From JAWWPG01 sp033850885 (GTDB lineage: Bacteria; Actinomycetota; Actinomycetes; Propionibacteriales; Nocardioidaceae), in contig JAWWPG010000012.1 in the NCBI GenBank assembly GCA_033850885.1, positions 51,759 through 115,758 of the forward strand: a stretch of DNA of 64,000 nt. The letters are read 5' to 3'. Shown one piece after another: positions 46,606-57,334 of this stretch; the first letter of the stretch is position 1, and every line of letters begins with the position of its first letter. Below the pieces are notes generated by a model. That model worked only from the letters and a program-made list of their open reading frames with translations, was not told where the DNA came from and ran no database searches. Position numbers and translations under genes: made by a program.

Positions 46606-48597
46606 TCAGGGGAGGTGGTTGGACAAGCGGATCTGGTGGACGACCTGCGCCAGGATGTCGGTGAGAAGGTAGTCCTTGGGCGTGAAGACGGCCGAGACGC
46701 CAAGCCTACGCAGCTCTCGAGCATCGGACGCGGGCACGATCCCACCCACGACGACCGGCACGTCGCCGGCGCCTGCCGCGTCCAGCCCGCGGACGACAGC
46801 GGGCACCAGCTCCAGGTGCGAGCCCGAGAGGATCGAGATGCCCACGCAGTGCACATCCTCGGCCACGGCTGCGGCGACGATCTCGTCCGGCGTGAGCCGG
46901 ATCCCCTGGTAGATCACCTCGAACCCCACGTCTCGGGCCCGGACGGCGATCTGCTCGGCACCGTTGCTGTGCCCGTCGAGCCCGGGCTTCGCGACGAGCA
47001 GTCGCAGCCGACCGCCGAGCTCCTCCCCGGTCTGGCGCACCAGCGAACGGACCGCGGCCAGGGCTCCGTCCGAGGAGCCGATCGCTGCCCCCGCGGCCCC
47101 GCTCACGCCCGTCGGTGCTCGGAACTCGCCGAAGACCTCCCGCAGCGCGCCCGCCCACTCCCCGGTCGTGGCTCCCGCCCTCGCGGCAGCCAGGGTTGCC
47201 GGCATCAGGTTCTCTCCGGACTTCGCATGCTCACGGAGCAGGTCGAGCGCATCCTCGACCGCGGCGCCGTCTCGGCAGGCTCGCCACGCTCGCAGGGACG
47301 ACTGCGCGTCACGCTCCGCATCCGGATGAGCGGGCTGGGTCGCTGCGTCCAGGTCGGAGGTGAGCGGCGACCGCTCCGACTCGACGAAGACGTTGACCCC
47401 GACCACGAGGTCCTCGCCGGACTCGATCCGCGCCCGGCGGCGGGCGTGTGCGGCCACCATCTCGTGCTTCATGTACCCCGACTCGACCGCGGCGACCGCG
47501 CCTCCCATCGCCTGGATCCTCTCGACCTCCGCGCCGGCGCCGGCCACCAGCTCCGCCACCTTGGCCTCGATCACACGCGAGCCGGCGAAGATGTCGTCGT
47601 ATTCGAGGAGGTCGGACTCGTAGGCGAGCACCTGCTGGATCCGCAGCGACCACTGCTGGTCCCACGGCCGGGGTAGCCCGAGGGCCTCGTTCCAGGCGGG
47701 CAGCTGGACGGCCCGGGCCCGGGCATCCTTCGACAAGGTGGCGCCGAGCATCTCCAGCACGATGCGTTGCACGTTGTTCTCCGGCTGGGCCTCCGTGAGG
47801 CCCAGCGAGTTCACCTGAACGCCGTACCGGAACCGGCGCGCCAGCTCGTCCTCGACGCCGTAGCGCTCCCGGGTGAGCGTGTCCCACATGCGCGCGAACG
47901 CTCGCATCTTGCAGGTCTCCTCGACGAACCGCACTCCGGCGTTGACGAAGAACGAGATGCGTCCGACCACCTCCGAGAAGCGCTCACGAGGGACCTGGCC
48001 GGCGTCCCGTACGGCGTCGAGGACCGCTATCGCAGTACACATCGCGAAGGCCAGCTCCTGCACCGGCGTCGCACCGGCCTCCTGCAGGTGGTAGCTGCAG
48101 ATGTTGATCGGGTTCCAGGTCGGCATCTCGCCCACGGTGTAGGCGATCAGGTCGGTGGTGAGTCGCAGTGACGCGGCCGGCGGGAACACGTAGGTCCCCC
48201 GTGACAGGTACTCCTTGATGATGTCGTTCTGGGTCGTGCCGGCGAGGGTGCGAGGGTCGGCGCCCTGCTCCTCCGCGACGATCCGGTAGAGCGCGAGAAG
48301 CCACATCGCCGTGGCGTTGATCGTCATCGAGGTGTTCATCTGGGCGAGCGGGATGCCCTCGAAGAGGTGCCGCATCTCCCCCAGGTGCGGCAGCGGGACG
48401 CCGACCCTGCCGACCTCGCCACGGGCCAGCGGCGAGTCCGGGTCGTACCCGGTCTGGGTGGGAAGGTCGAAGGCGACGGACAGCCCCGTCTGGCCCTTCG
48501 CGAGGTTGCGCCGGTAAAGCGCGTTCGACCCGAGGGCAGAGCTGTGGCCCGCATAGGTGCGCATCACCCATGGGGTGTCCCGCCCGGCGGCCGTCAT
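46606..48597 (-). CDS. meaA: Ethylmalonyl-CoA mutase (MeaA type)
   Basis: Adenosylcobalamin-dependent isomerisation of (2R)-ethylmalonyl-CoA to methylsuccinyl-CoA. 663 residues from ATG 48597, where MTAAGRDTPWVMRTYAGHSS gives the expected N-terminus; a longer frame extends upstream but is Arg/Pro-rich and unlike the family. The substrate domain has GLSVAFDLPTQTGYDPDSP. The C-terminal B12 domain is fused, with the cofactor-binding DxHxxG as KPGLDGHSNGAEQ, then SILSGSHLEL and VVVGGIVP. It pairs functionally with Ccr and the epimerase at 34-36 kb. Confidence 0.93.
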   Translation of the reverse strand: MTAAGRDTPWVMRTYAGHSSALGSNALYRRNLAKGQTGLSVAFDLPTQTGYDPDSPLARGEVGRVGVPLPHLGEMRHLFEGIPLAQMNTSMTINATAMWLLALYRIVAEEQGADPRTLAGTTQNDIIKEYLSRGTYVFPPAASLRLTTDLIAYTVGEMPTWNPINICSYHLQEAGATPVQELAFAMCTAIAVLDAVRDAGQVPRERFSEVVGRISFFVNAGVRFVEETCKMRAFARMWDTLTRERYGVEDELARRFRYGVQVNSLGLTEAQPENNVQRIVLEMLGATLSKDARARAVQLPAWNEALGLPRPWDQQWSLRIQQVLAYESDLLEYDDIFAGSRVIEAKVAELVAGAGAEVERIQAMGGAVAAVESGYMKHEMVAAHARRRARIESGEDLVVGVNVFVESERSPLTSDLDAATQPAHPDAERDAQSSLRAWRACRDGAAVEDALDLLREHAKSGENLMPATLAAARAGATTGEWAGALREVFGEFRAPTGVSGAAGAAIGSSDGALAAVRSLVRQTGEELGGRLRLLVAKPGLDGHSNGAEQIAVRARDVGFEVIYQGIRLTPDEIVAAAVAEDVHCVGISILSGSHLELVPAVVRGLDAAGAGDVPVVVGGIVPASDARELRRLGVSAVFTPKDYLLTDILAQVVHQIRLSNHLP

Positions 48598-48641
48598 GAG
48601 AGGACTGTACGGCGTTCGGCGGCGCCCGCGGGGGCTGCCGA

Positions 48642-48959
48642 TCAGGCGGACACCGGGACGTCTGCGCGGTCGAGGTGCAGGATCCGGTTGAGCCTGGTCA
48701 CGGCGAGCACCCGGCGAATCTCGGGGGGACAGTTGCGCAGCACGAGGCGATGCCCGCTCCGCTCGCACCGCAGGTGGGCCGCGGTGAGCATCCCGAGCCC
48801 GGCGGCGTCGATCGTCTCGACACCCGACATGTCGAGGACCACGCCGTCGGTGGCGTCCGCCATGACGGAGTAGAGCGCGTTTCGTGCTGCCGCGACCGTG
48901 CGCACGTCGAGCTGCGGACCGAGCTTCACCACGCTGGTCGGGGTGGACCTGACCGCCAT
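48642..48959 (-). CDS. STAS-domain anti-sigma-factor-antagonist-like protein
   Basis: A 105-residue single STAS domain from ATG 48959, with GGGAGG upstream. The fold signature is DGVVLDMSGVETIDAAGLGM. In SpoIIAA-type antagonists the segment reads D-S-S/A-G, the Ser being phosphorylated by the anti-sigma kinase. Here it reads D-A-A-G, so the usual phosphoacceptor is missing. No kinase or sigma gene is next to it. It may be a constitutively active antagonist or a STAS module with another partner. Confidence 0.8.
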   Translation of the reverse strand: MAVRSTPTSVVKLGPQLDVRTVAAARNALYSVMADATDGVVLDMSGVETIDAAGLGMLTAAHLRCERSGHRLVLRNCPPEIRRVLAVTRLNRILHLDRADVPVSA

Positions 48960-49150
48960 CACGCCTCCCGTCGAGGACGTCTGCCCCCGGGTTGTGTGCC
49001 TAGTAGACGCGCCACCCGGGGTTCTCGTTGCCATCGACAGCCCGTTCTTTGCCGTTTCGTTGCCAAATCTCAATGAGAATGAGGCTCAGGGTAGGGCTGT
49101 GATACATCCGCGCCTCGAACGTACGCCGGGCGCGGCGTGTCGTGCCGGGC

Positions 49151-49906
49151 CTATCTCGGCGCCATCCGGAGGGCGCCGTCCATCCGGATCACCTCGCCGT
49201 TGAGGTAGTCGTGCTCGACGAGGGTCACCGCGAGCGCTGCGTACTCCTCGGGACGGCCCAGCCGTTTAGGGAAGGGCACCCCGGCGGCGAGCGACTCGCG
49301 GAACTCGTCGTTCACCCCGGCCAGCATCGGGGTGTCGATGATGCCCGGGGCGATCGTGCAGACCCGGATGCCGAAGCTGGCGAGGTCACGGGCCGCGGAG
49401 AGCGTCAGCCCGACGACGCCGCCCTTCGACGCGGCGTACGCGATCTGGCCGACCTGGCCGTCGTACGCCGCGATCGACGACGTGTTCACGATCACCCCGC
49501 GCTGGCCGGCTTCGTCGGGTGCCGTCTGTGAGATCACCTCGGCGCCAAGCCGGAGGACGTTGAACGTGCCCACGAGGTTGACCTCGACCACCTTGCGGAA
49601 CAAGCCGAGGTCGTGGGGGCCGGTCTTCGACAGGATGCGGGCCGCGGTCCCGACTCCCGCACAGTTCACGACGATGCGCAGCGGTGCTCCGGACCCGGCC
49701 CTCGCGACCGCCGCGCGCACCTCGTCCTCGTCGGTGACGTCGGCGGCCAGCAGCGTGACGCCGACAGCCGGCTCCGCCGACTCGACCGCGGAGGGCAGGT
49801 CAAGACCGAAGACCTCGGCACCCTTTGCTGCCAAGGCCGCGGCAGTCGCCGCGCCGAGTCCCGACGCGCCGCCGGTGACCACCGCCGAACAGCCGCTGAT
49901 ACGCAC
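49151..49906 (-). CDS. Short-chain dehydrogenase, 3-hydroxyacyl-CoA dehydrogenase type 2-like
   Basis: A 251-residue SDR. NAD site VVTGGASGLGAATAAAL, NCAGVG, then the catalytic Ser of VNTSSIAAYDG and Y-x3-K of QIAYAASKGG. DEAGQRGVIVNTSSIAAYDG resembles the HSD17B10/type 2 hydroxyacyl-CoA dehydrogenases, split here before its end and suggesting beta-oxidation or short branched acyl-CoA work. That would fit the acyl-CoA genes around it. The exact substrate is not defined by sequence. Confidence 0.87.
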   Translation of the reverse strand: MRISGCSAVVTGGASGLGAATAAALAAKGAEVFGLDLPSAVESAEPAVGVTLLAADVTDEDEVRAAVARAGSGAPLRIVVNCAGVGTAARILSKTGPHDLGLFRKVVEVNLVGTFNVLRLGAEVISQTAPDEAGQRGVIVNTSSIAAYDGQVGQIAYAASKGGVVGLTLSAARDLASFGIRVCTIAPGIIDTPMLAGVNDEFRESLAAGVPFPKRLGRPEEYAALAVTLVEHDYLNGEVIRMDGALRMAPR

Positions 49907-49977
49907 CCGGGCAGACTAGCGGCCGGTCGAGCACGACGACGGACCGGCCGCGCGGGACGACCACGGCACGTGTTCGG

Positions 49978-50550
49978 TCAGCGCTCCCCGCCGGGAACCC
50001 ACAAGACGTCGCCCCGCTCGCGGTTCGCATAGCGCGCCAGGATGAACAGCAGGTCGCTGAGGCGGTTGAGGTACTTGACCGCGAGCACGTTCATCGTCTC
50101 CCCGTGCTCGGCGTACGCCGCCCAGGCCGCCCGCTCTGCCCGTCGTACGACGGTCCGCGCCACATGGAGCAGGGCGGCACCCGGAGTCCCGCCCGGCAGG
50201 ATGAACGACCGCAGCTTGTCCAGCGGCTCGTTGAACTCGTCGCACCAGGCCTCGAGCCGGTCGACGTACTCCTGCTCGACCCGCAGCGGTGGGAACTCGG
50301 GGTTGTCGACGACCGGGCAGGAGAAGTCCGCGCCGACGTCGAAGAGGTCGTTCTGCACCCGGAAGAGCACGTTCGTCAACGCCGGATCGAGCTCCCCCAC
50401 GGCCATCGCGTAGCCGATCTGCGAGTTCGCCTCGTCACAGTCGGCATAGGCGGCCAGCCGCAGGTCCGCCTTGCTGACGACGCTCATGTCACCCAGGCTT
50501 GTCGTGCCGGCGTCGCCGGTCCGCGTGTAGATCTTCGACAAGATGACCAT
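49978..50550 (-). CDS. Cob(I)alamin adenosyltransferase (PduO type)
   Basis: Makes adenosylcobalamin from cob(I)alamin and ATP, supplying the mutases in this window. 190 residues from ATG 50550; an ATG at 50559 is possible but has no room for a ribosome site, while AGGA lies 12 nt before 50550. The ATP-binding N-terminus KIYTRTGDAGTTSLGDMS is diagnostic, followed by YADCDEANSQIGYAMA. The C-terminal helices contain RTVVRRAERAAWA and LNRLSDLLFILARYAN, both conserved in PduO/MMAB enzymes. Confidence 0.93.
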   Translation of the reverse strand: MVILSKIYTRTGDAGTTSLGDMSVVSKADLRLAAYADCDEANSQIGYAMAVGELDPALTNVLFRVQNDLFDVGADFSCPVVDNPEFPPLRVEQEYVDRLEAWCDEFNEPLDKLRSFILPGGTPGAALLHVARTVVRRAERAAWAAYAEHGETMNVLAVKYLNRLSDLLFILARYANRERGDVLWVPGGER

Positions 50551-50585
50551 GTCGGCCATCCTAGGCGGGTCGCCTCCCGGGTGGC

Positions 50586-50942
50586 TCAGCCGCGTGAGGC
50601 GAACGCGTCCGTCGTCTCGTCGAGGTAGTAGTCGAACGCCAGCCGCTGGCATCTCCTGTCGTCGAGAAACCGCACGAGCTGCTGGTGGACGGGGTGGGCC
50701 ACATATTCCGCCAGCGTCTTGGTGTCGGGGAAGACCGTGTACAGCAGGTACTGGTAGCCGCGGGTCCGCGCCCCGGTCAGGTCGGTCCCGATCCGGGCTT
50801 CGCTCATTGTCCCGATCTCTCGTGGCCACGAACGGACCATGGCTCTCAGCTCCGCATCCTCGGCGGTGCTGAGGTCGTCGGGGAAGCTGAGCAGGACGAT
50901 GTGCTGCAGCCGCGTCGGGACGCCGGCTTCTGGCTCGGTCAC
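50586..50942 (-). CDS. Dabb (stress-responsive A/B barrel) domain protein
   Basis: A 118-residue single Dabb domain. LQHIVLLSFPDDLSTAE at the start and YQYLLYTVFPDTKTLAEYV in the middle are the alternating strand-helix elements of this ferredoxin-like dimeric fold, and HPVHQQLVRFL follows. Members are small proteins of varied or unknown function, some being enzymes. It precedes the adenosyltransferase gene by 35 bp in the same direction. Confidence 0.78.
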   Translation of the reverse strand: MTEPEAGVPTRLQHIVLLSFPDDLSTAEDAELRAMVRSWPREIGTMSEARIGTDLTGARTRGYQYLLYTVFPDTKTLAEYVAHPVHQQLVRFLDDRRCQRLAFDYYLDETTDAFASRG

Positions 50943-50971
50943 GAGAGTGGCTCCTGGTCGTGGAGGTGAGG

Positions 50972-51430
50972 TCAGTTGAGCAGCCTCTCATGTCCTGGTG
51001 GGGCCGCCTCGGTCCAGGCGAGGAACGCGGTGAGCGCCTGGTCGCCCATCGCGAGCTCGACGGTCGCCGACGAGCAAAGCCTCACCTCGAGGACGGTGTG
51101 TCCGGCGTACAGCGAGAACGCCTCCGTGCCATGTGGCTTGCGACGGGACACCACCTCGAGTGACCGGTCGAAGACCGCTTTCGGCCGCGGCGAGAAGGAA
51201 AACACCCGGAACCACTCCAGGCTCTCCCCGTTGTAGCGGCCGAGCCCGAGCTGCCACCCCCTCGACCCCGTGGGTGAGGACCTGGCCGGCACGCGGAACC
51301 GGACGCTGCACTCGAACGTGCCGCCCTTGCTGCTCAGAACCCGACGCCTGGTGAACAGGAACACCAGCATCGCCAGCGCCGCGACCACGAGCAGACCGGC
51401 AACGTCGAGTACGTCCGCCCACCACGGCAT
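50972..51430 (-). CDS. DUF2550 membrane protein of the atp locus
   Basis: A 152-residue protein with one N-terminal membrane helix (VAGLLVVAALAMLVFLFTRR) and a cytoplasmic domain with GTFECSVRFR and GWQLGLGRYNGESLEWFRVF. This is the DUF2550 family, regularly found right after atpC in actinobacteria, including mycobacteria (Rv1312 position). Its function is unknown. It starts 42 bp after the atpC stop and is probably cotranscribed. Confidence 0.85.
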   Translation of the reverse strand: MPWWADVLDVAGLLVVAALAMLVFLFTRRRVLSSKGGTFECSVRFRVPARSSPTGSRGWQLGLGRYNGESLEWFRVFSFSPRPKAVFDRSLEVVSRRKPHGTEAFSLYAGHTVLEVRLCSSATVELAMGDQALTAFLAWTEAAPPGHERLLN

Positions 51431-51472
51431 CGATCCTCCTTCCGCGCTCGTGACCCGAGCCGTGGTCCCCGC

Positions 51473-51865
51473 TTAGGTAGCTCTCTCGGCCGCAGCCACC
51501 CTGGCCTCAGCGGCGGCGACTGCGTGCCTGGACGACTCGCTGTCGTCGTCCTTCTGCCTGGCCCGCTCCAGGTCCTGCTCGGCCTGCCCACGGTCGATCC
51601 GATCGGCCATCTCGGCCCGCTCGGCGAGGATCGAGATCCGGTTGTTGGCGACCGACACGAAGCCTCCGTCGATCGCGGCCAGCTGGACGGAGCCCTCAGC
51701 GGGCCGGATCTCGACGACACCGGGAGTCAGCACGCCGAGCAGCGGCGAATGGTTCGCCAGCACACCGATCTCGCCTTCAAGGGTCCGGGCGATCACCATC
51801 GTCGCTTCCCCCTCCCACACCATCCTGTCGGCGGAGACGATCTCCAGCTGGAAGGTGGCTGCCAT
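51473..51865 (-). CDS. atpC: ATP synthase F1 subunit epsilon
   Basis: A 130-residue central-stalk subunit coupling rotor to F1. The N-terminal beta-barrel has FQLEIVSADRMVWEGEA and GVLANHSPLLGVLTPG. The C-terminal helices are short, rich in Ala, Arg and Asp, as in actinobacteria. The start ATG 51865 shares a base with the atpD stop. It is the last structural gene of the operon. Confidence 0.95.
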   Translation of the reverse strand: MAATFQLEIVSADRMVWEGEATMVIARTLEGEIGVLANHSPLLGVLTPGVVEIRPAEGSVQLAAIDGGFVSVANNRISILAERAEMADRIDRGQAEQDLERARQKDDDSESSRHAVAAAEARVAAAERAT

Positions 51866-53328
51866 CAGTCCTCCTTCTGCATCTCGGACCACTTGCGCTC
51901 GACGTCGTCGAGCCCGCCGCACATGAAGAACGCCTGCTCGGCCACGTGGTCGTACTCGCCCTCGGAGATCTTCCTGAACGCGTCGATGGTCTCGTCGAGC
52001 GGAACCGTCGAACCCTCGATGCCGGTGAACTGCTTCGCCACGTAGGTGTTCTGCGAGAGGAACCGCTGGATTCGCCTGGCCCGGGCCACCACGACCTTGT
52101 CCTCCTCGGACAGCTCGTCGACACCGAGAATGGCGATGATGTCCTGCAGCTCCTTGTTGCGCTGAAGGATCTGCTTCACCCGAGTGGCGACGCCGTAGTG
52201 GTCGTCGCCGATGTAGCGGGGGTCGAGGATCCGCGACGTCGAGGTCAGCGGGTCCACCGCCGGGTAGATGCCGAGGGAGGCGATCTCGCGCGACAGCTCG
52301 GTGGTGGCGTCCAGGTGGGCGAACGTCGTTGCCGGTGCCGGGTCCGTGTAGTCGTCGGCCGGCACGTAGATCGCCTGCATCGAGGTGATCGAGTGGCCCC
52401 GCGTGGAGGTGATCCGCTCCTGCAGCACCCCCATCTCGTCGGCGAGGGTCGGCTGGTACCCGACGGCGGACGGCATCCGGCCCAGCAAAGTCGAGACCTC
52501 CGACCCCGCCTGGGTGAACCGGAAGATGTTGTCGATGAACAGCAGCACGTCCTGGTTCTGCACGTCGCGGAAGTACTCCGCCATCGTGAGAGCGGATAGT
52601 GCCACCCGGAGCCGGGTGCCGGGCGGCTCGTCCATCTGGCCGAAGACCAGCGCTGTCTGGCCGATGACGTCGGTCTCGGTCATCTCCGCGATCAGGTCGT
52701 TGCCCTCACGGGTGCGCTCGCCCACGCCTGCGAACACGGACACGCCGCCGTGGTCGCGTGCGACCCGGGCGATCATCTCCTGGATGAGCACCGTCTTGCC
52801 GACGCCGGCGCCGCCGAACAGCCCGATCTTCCCGCCCTGCACGTACGGCGTGAGCAGGTCGATGACCTTGATGCCGGTGTGGAACATCTCGGTCTTCGGC
52901 TCGAGGGCGTCGAAGTCAGGTGCGGGTCGATGGATCGGCCAACGCTCGGTGATCTCGAGCTCCTCACCCTCCTTGAGGTTGAGGCACTCGCCGATCACGT
53001 TGAAGACGTGGCCCTTCGTGACGTCGCCGACGGGTACGTCGATCGCGATCCCGGTGTCGATCACCGAGGCTCCGCGGACCAGGCCGTCGGTCGACTGCAT
53101 GGAGATGGCGCGCACCATTCCCTCACCGATGTGCTGAGCCACCTCGAGCGTCAGCGTCTTCTTCTCGCCCTCCAGCTCCAGGTCGACGTGGAGCGCGTTG
53201 TACATCGCGGGAATCGCGTCGATCGCGAACTCCGCGTCGACGACGGGCCCGGTGACCCGGGCGACCCGCCCGACCCCATGGGTCTTCTCGGCAGTGTTCT
53301 CACTAAGCGTGGCAGTCATCTGGTTCAC
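51865..53328 (-). CDS. atpD: ATP synthase F1 subunit beta
   Basis: Catalytic subunit, 487 residues. P-loop GGAGVGKT at 172-179, catalytic E204 in GVGERTREG, and the DELSEED-loop equivalent DELSEEDK near residue 405. The start is taken as GTG 53328, overlapping the atpG stop as GTGA with GGGAG upstream; ATG 53319 is an alternative three codons later. It ends at the atpC start. Confidence 0.97.
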   Translation of the reverse strand: MNQMTATLSENTAEKTHGVGRVARVTGPVVDAEFAIDAIPAMYNALHVDLELEGEKKTLTLEVAQHIGEGMVRAISMQSTDGLVRGASVIDTGIAIDVPVGDVTKGHVFNVIGECLNLKEGEELEITERWPIHRPAPDFDALEPKTEMFHTGIKVIDLLTPYVQGGKIGLFGGAGVGKTVLIQEMIARVARDHGGVSVFAGVGERTREGNDLIAEMTETDVIGQTALVFGQMDEPPGTRLRVALSALTMAEYFRDVQNQDVLLFIDNIFRFTQAGSEVSTLLGRMPSAVGYQPTLADEMGVLQERITSTRGHSITSMQAIYVPADDYTDPAPATTFAHLDATTELSREIASLGIYPAVDPLTSTSRILDPRYIGDDHYGVATRVKQILQRNKELQDIIAILGVDELSEEDKVVVARARRIQRFLSQNTYVAKQFTGIEGSTVPLDETIDAFRKISEGEYDHVAEQAFFMCGGLDDVERKWSEMQKED

Positions 53329-54239
53329 TCACTCCCGGCATTGGCGTCGGCGAGCGCGTTCACGCCACCGACGATCTCGCTGATCTCTTGGGTGATGCCT
53401 TCCTGGCGCGCCCGGTTGGCGATGCGCGTGTAGTTCTTCACCAGCTCGTCTGCGTTGTCGGTCGCCGACTTCATGGCCCGCTGGCGCGCCGCCAGCTCCG
53501 ACGCGGAGGCCTGCAGCAGGCAGAAGAAGATCCGACTCTCGACGTACCGCGGCAACAGCGCATCGAGGACTTCGGTGGCGCTGGGCTCGAAGTCGTAGAG
53601 CGGCAGCACCTCGTCGGGGGCGGGCTTCTCCTCGCCTTCGACCACCTCCAGCGGGAGCAGCCGGATGTCGGCCGGCTCCTGGACCAGCATCGACTTGAAT
53701 CGCGTGTAGACCACGTGCACCTCGTCGACGGCGTGCTCGCCCTCCTCCGCGATGAAGGCCTCGATCACGGCCTCCCCGATCTCCCGGGCGTTCGCGTAGA
53801 CGGGCGTGTCGGAGAACCCGACCCAGCTGTCCACGACCTCACGCTGGCGGAAGGAGTAGTAGGCGACGCCCTTGCGCCCGGCGACGTACAGGTCCGACTC
53901 CTTGCCTTCTTCGCGCAGCTTCTGGACGAGCCGCTCAGCCTCCTTGATCACGCTGGACGAGTACGCGCCGGCCAGCCCGCGGTCGCTCGTCACAACCAGC
54001 ACCGCAGCCCTGGTGGGGTTCTCGGGCTCGGAGGTCAGCGGGTGTTCGACGTTGGAGTACGTCGCCACCGCGGAGACCGCCCGGGTCAGCTCGCGCGCAT
54101 ACGGGGTCGCCGCCGCTGCCCGCTGCTGCGCCTTCACGATGCGGGACGCGGCGATGAGCTCCATGGCGCGGGTGATCTTCTTGGTCGCCTCGACCGACTT
54201 GATCCGCGCTCGGAGCTCACGCAAGGATGCAGCAGCCAC
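53325..54239 (-). CDS. atpG: ATP synthase F1 subunit gamma
   Basis: Rotor shaft subunit of 304 residues. Conserved N-terminal helix RELRARIKSVEATKKITRAM and C-terminal helix RQRAMKSATDNADELV frame the protein. The middle has a Glu/Pro-rich insertion (VVEGEEKPAPDEVLPLYD), in the area where actinobacterial gamma subunits carry extra residues. GTG start 1 bp after the atpA stop. Confidence 0.96.
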   Translation of the reverse strand: MAAASLRELRARIKSVEATKKITRAMELIAASRIVKAQQRAAAATPYARELTRAVSAVATYSNVEHPLTSEPENPTRAAVLVVTSDRGLAGAYSSSVIKEAERLVQKLREEGKESDLYVAGRKGVAYYSFRQREVVDSWVGFSDTPVYANAREIGEAVIEAFIAEEGEHAVDEVHVVYTRFKSMLVQEPADIRLLPLEVVEGEEKPAPDEVLPLYDFEPSATEVLDALLPRYVESRIFFCLLQASASELAARQRAMKSATDNADELVKNYTRIANRARQEGITQEISEIVGGVNALADANAGSE

Positions 54240-54240
54240 G

Positions 54241-55881
<1,641 letters not shown>

Positions 55882-55937
55882 GTGCGATGCCTCTTCTCTG
55901 CGACTGTGGTCATGTCAGATGGTCGTTTCGTTCGTGG

Positions 55938-56747
55938 TCAGCGAAGGAGAAGCCGTTTCGCCTCGGCCAGCCGGGTCTCGATCGTCGAGTCGATGACCTC
56001 GTCGCTGACCGATACCTTGACTCCGCCGAGGACAGCCGGGTCCGTGAGGATGTTGAGGTGCACCTCACGGGAGTACACGTCGGCGAGCAGCTCTGCGATC
56101 CGACGCCGCTGCCCGTCCTTCAGCGGTTGCGCCACCCAGACGGTCGCCACCAGGCGCTTTCGCCGAGCGGCGGCGACCTCCTGGTAGTGCGTCAGTCCGG
56201 CAGCGAGGGATCGTTGCCGGCCGGTCAGCAGCTGGGTGAGGAGGTCGAGTGTCACCCGGCTCACCTTCTTCTCCAGCAGCCGGACCAATAGGTCGCGCTT
56301 GACCTCCAGCGGCGCGGCCCGGTCCGAAAGCGCATCGCGCAGGTCCGGGTACGCCTCGAGGACCCGGCTGAACCTGAACAGGTCCTCCTCCAGGTTCTCG
56401 AGCTCACCCGCCTGGTCCGCCTTGCTCGCCGCTGCGGTGACCGCGCACCACTCGAGGGCGTCGACGATGTCCCGGCCACGGGACCACCGCTGTCCGACGG
56501 CCGCCTCGACGACTCGCAATGCTCCTTTGGAGACCTTTCCCTCCAGCACGGAACGCGCGAGCGCGGTTCGGGCCTCGAGATCCACCGAGGGCTCCGTCAG
56601 CACGCGACGCAGCATCGCTTCGCGGTCGAGCATGCCGACGATCGCGAAGAGGTCTCGGCCGAGCGGAGCCGCGTCGTCGCCGCCCGCGAGGACCTCGTCC
56701 AGCACGGCGACGACCGCCTCCTGCGCTCTTGCCGACCCCCCCTGCAT
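55938..56747 (-). CDS. atpH: ATP synthase F1 subunit delta
   Basis: Peripheral-stalk subunit of 269 residues, longer than the roughly 180 of most bacteria because of an N-terminal helical part. The conserved C-terminal portion is seen in AAARRKRLVATVWVAQPL and DPAVLGGVKVSVSDEVIDST. It is a separate delta, unlike the b-delta fusion of mycobacteria. Start overlaps the atpF stop (ATGA). Confidence 0.94.
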   Translation of the reverse strand: MQGGSARAQEAVVAVLDEVLAGGDDAAPLGRDLFAIVGMLDREAMLRRVLTEPSVDLEARTALARSVLEGKVSKGALRVVEAAVGQRWSRGRDIVDALEWCAVTAAASKADQAGELENLEEDLFRFSRVLEAYPDLRDALSDRAAPLEVKRDLLVRLLEKKVSRVTLDLLTQLLTGRQRSLAAGLTHYQEVAAARRKRLVATVWVAQPLKDGQRRRIAELLADVYSREVHLNILTDPAVLGGVKVSVSDEVIDSTIETRLAEAKRLLLR

Positions 56748-57286
56748 CAGCTGGCCCCCCGGGAGGCTGTCGAGTCCTGGCTCTCCAGCGTGGCGATGAA
56801 GCGCTCCACCGTGCGGTTGCGGCGCTCGTCGTCCTCGAGGGACTCCCCGACGATCCGCTCTGCGAGCGTGGTCGCCATCGTGCCGACCTGGCGTCGAAGC
56901 TGCTGCACGACCTGCTGGCGCTCTGCCTCGATCTGCAGGTGAGCGTGTCGGAGGATGCGGGCGGACTCGCCCTGTGCCTGCTCGCGCATCTCGGCGATGA
57001 TGGCCGCGCCTTCCTCACGGGCTTCCTCGCGGATCCGAGCCGCCTCGTGGCGTGCCTTCGCGAGCAGCGTCTGGTACTCCTGCTCGGTCGCCTCCGCCTT
57101 TGCCTTGGCCTCGGCTGCCTCCTCGAACTCGCGCCGGATCGCCTGTTGCCGGTCTGTCAGCGCCTTGTTGATCCGGGGTAGGCCGTACCTTCCCAACAGC
57201 ACCAAGATGATGACGAATATGAGCAGCTCCACGACGAACGTCGCGTTGGGCACGAGGAAGTTGCTCGCCGCCTCTGGCCTAGTCAT
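56747..57286 (-). CDS. atpF: ATP synthase Fo subunit b
   Basis: A 179-residue stalk subunit with one N-terminal membrane helix (FVVELLIFVIILVLLGRYGL) and a long charged coiled coil (FEEAAEAKAKAEATEQEYQT; ILRHAHLQIEAERQQVVQQL) that dimerises and holds F1. ATG 57286 with GAGAGGG upstream. It follows atpE by 48 bp. Confidence 0.96.
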   Translation of the reverse strand: MTRPEAASNFLVPNATFVVELLIFVIILVLLGRYGLPRINKALTDRQQAIRREFEEAAEAKAKAEATEQEYQTLLAKARHEAARIREEAREEGAAIIAEMREQAQGESARILRHAHLQIEAERQQVVQQLRRQVGTMATTLAERIVGESLEDDERRNRTVERFIATLESQDSTASRGAS

Positions 57287-57334
57287 GTGATCTCGCCCTC
57301 TCTTCGGAGCAGTCCGTCGCGCAAGCTTGCCTGG

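Noticed and set aside
48960..49150. 191-bp gap upstream of the STAS gene with an AT-richer stretch and CTCAATGAG
   Set aside because: Probably holds the STAS promoter, but I could not define -35/-10 boxes or a metal-regulator site with confidence.
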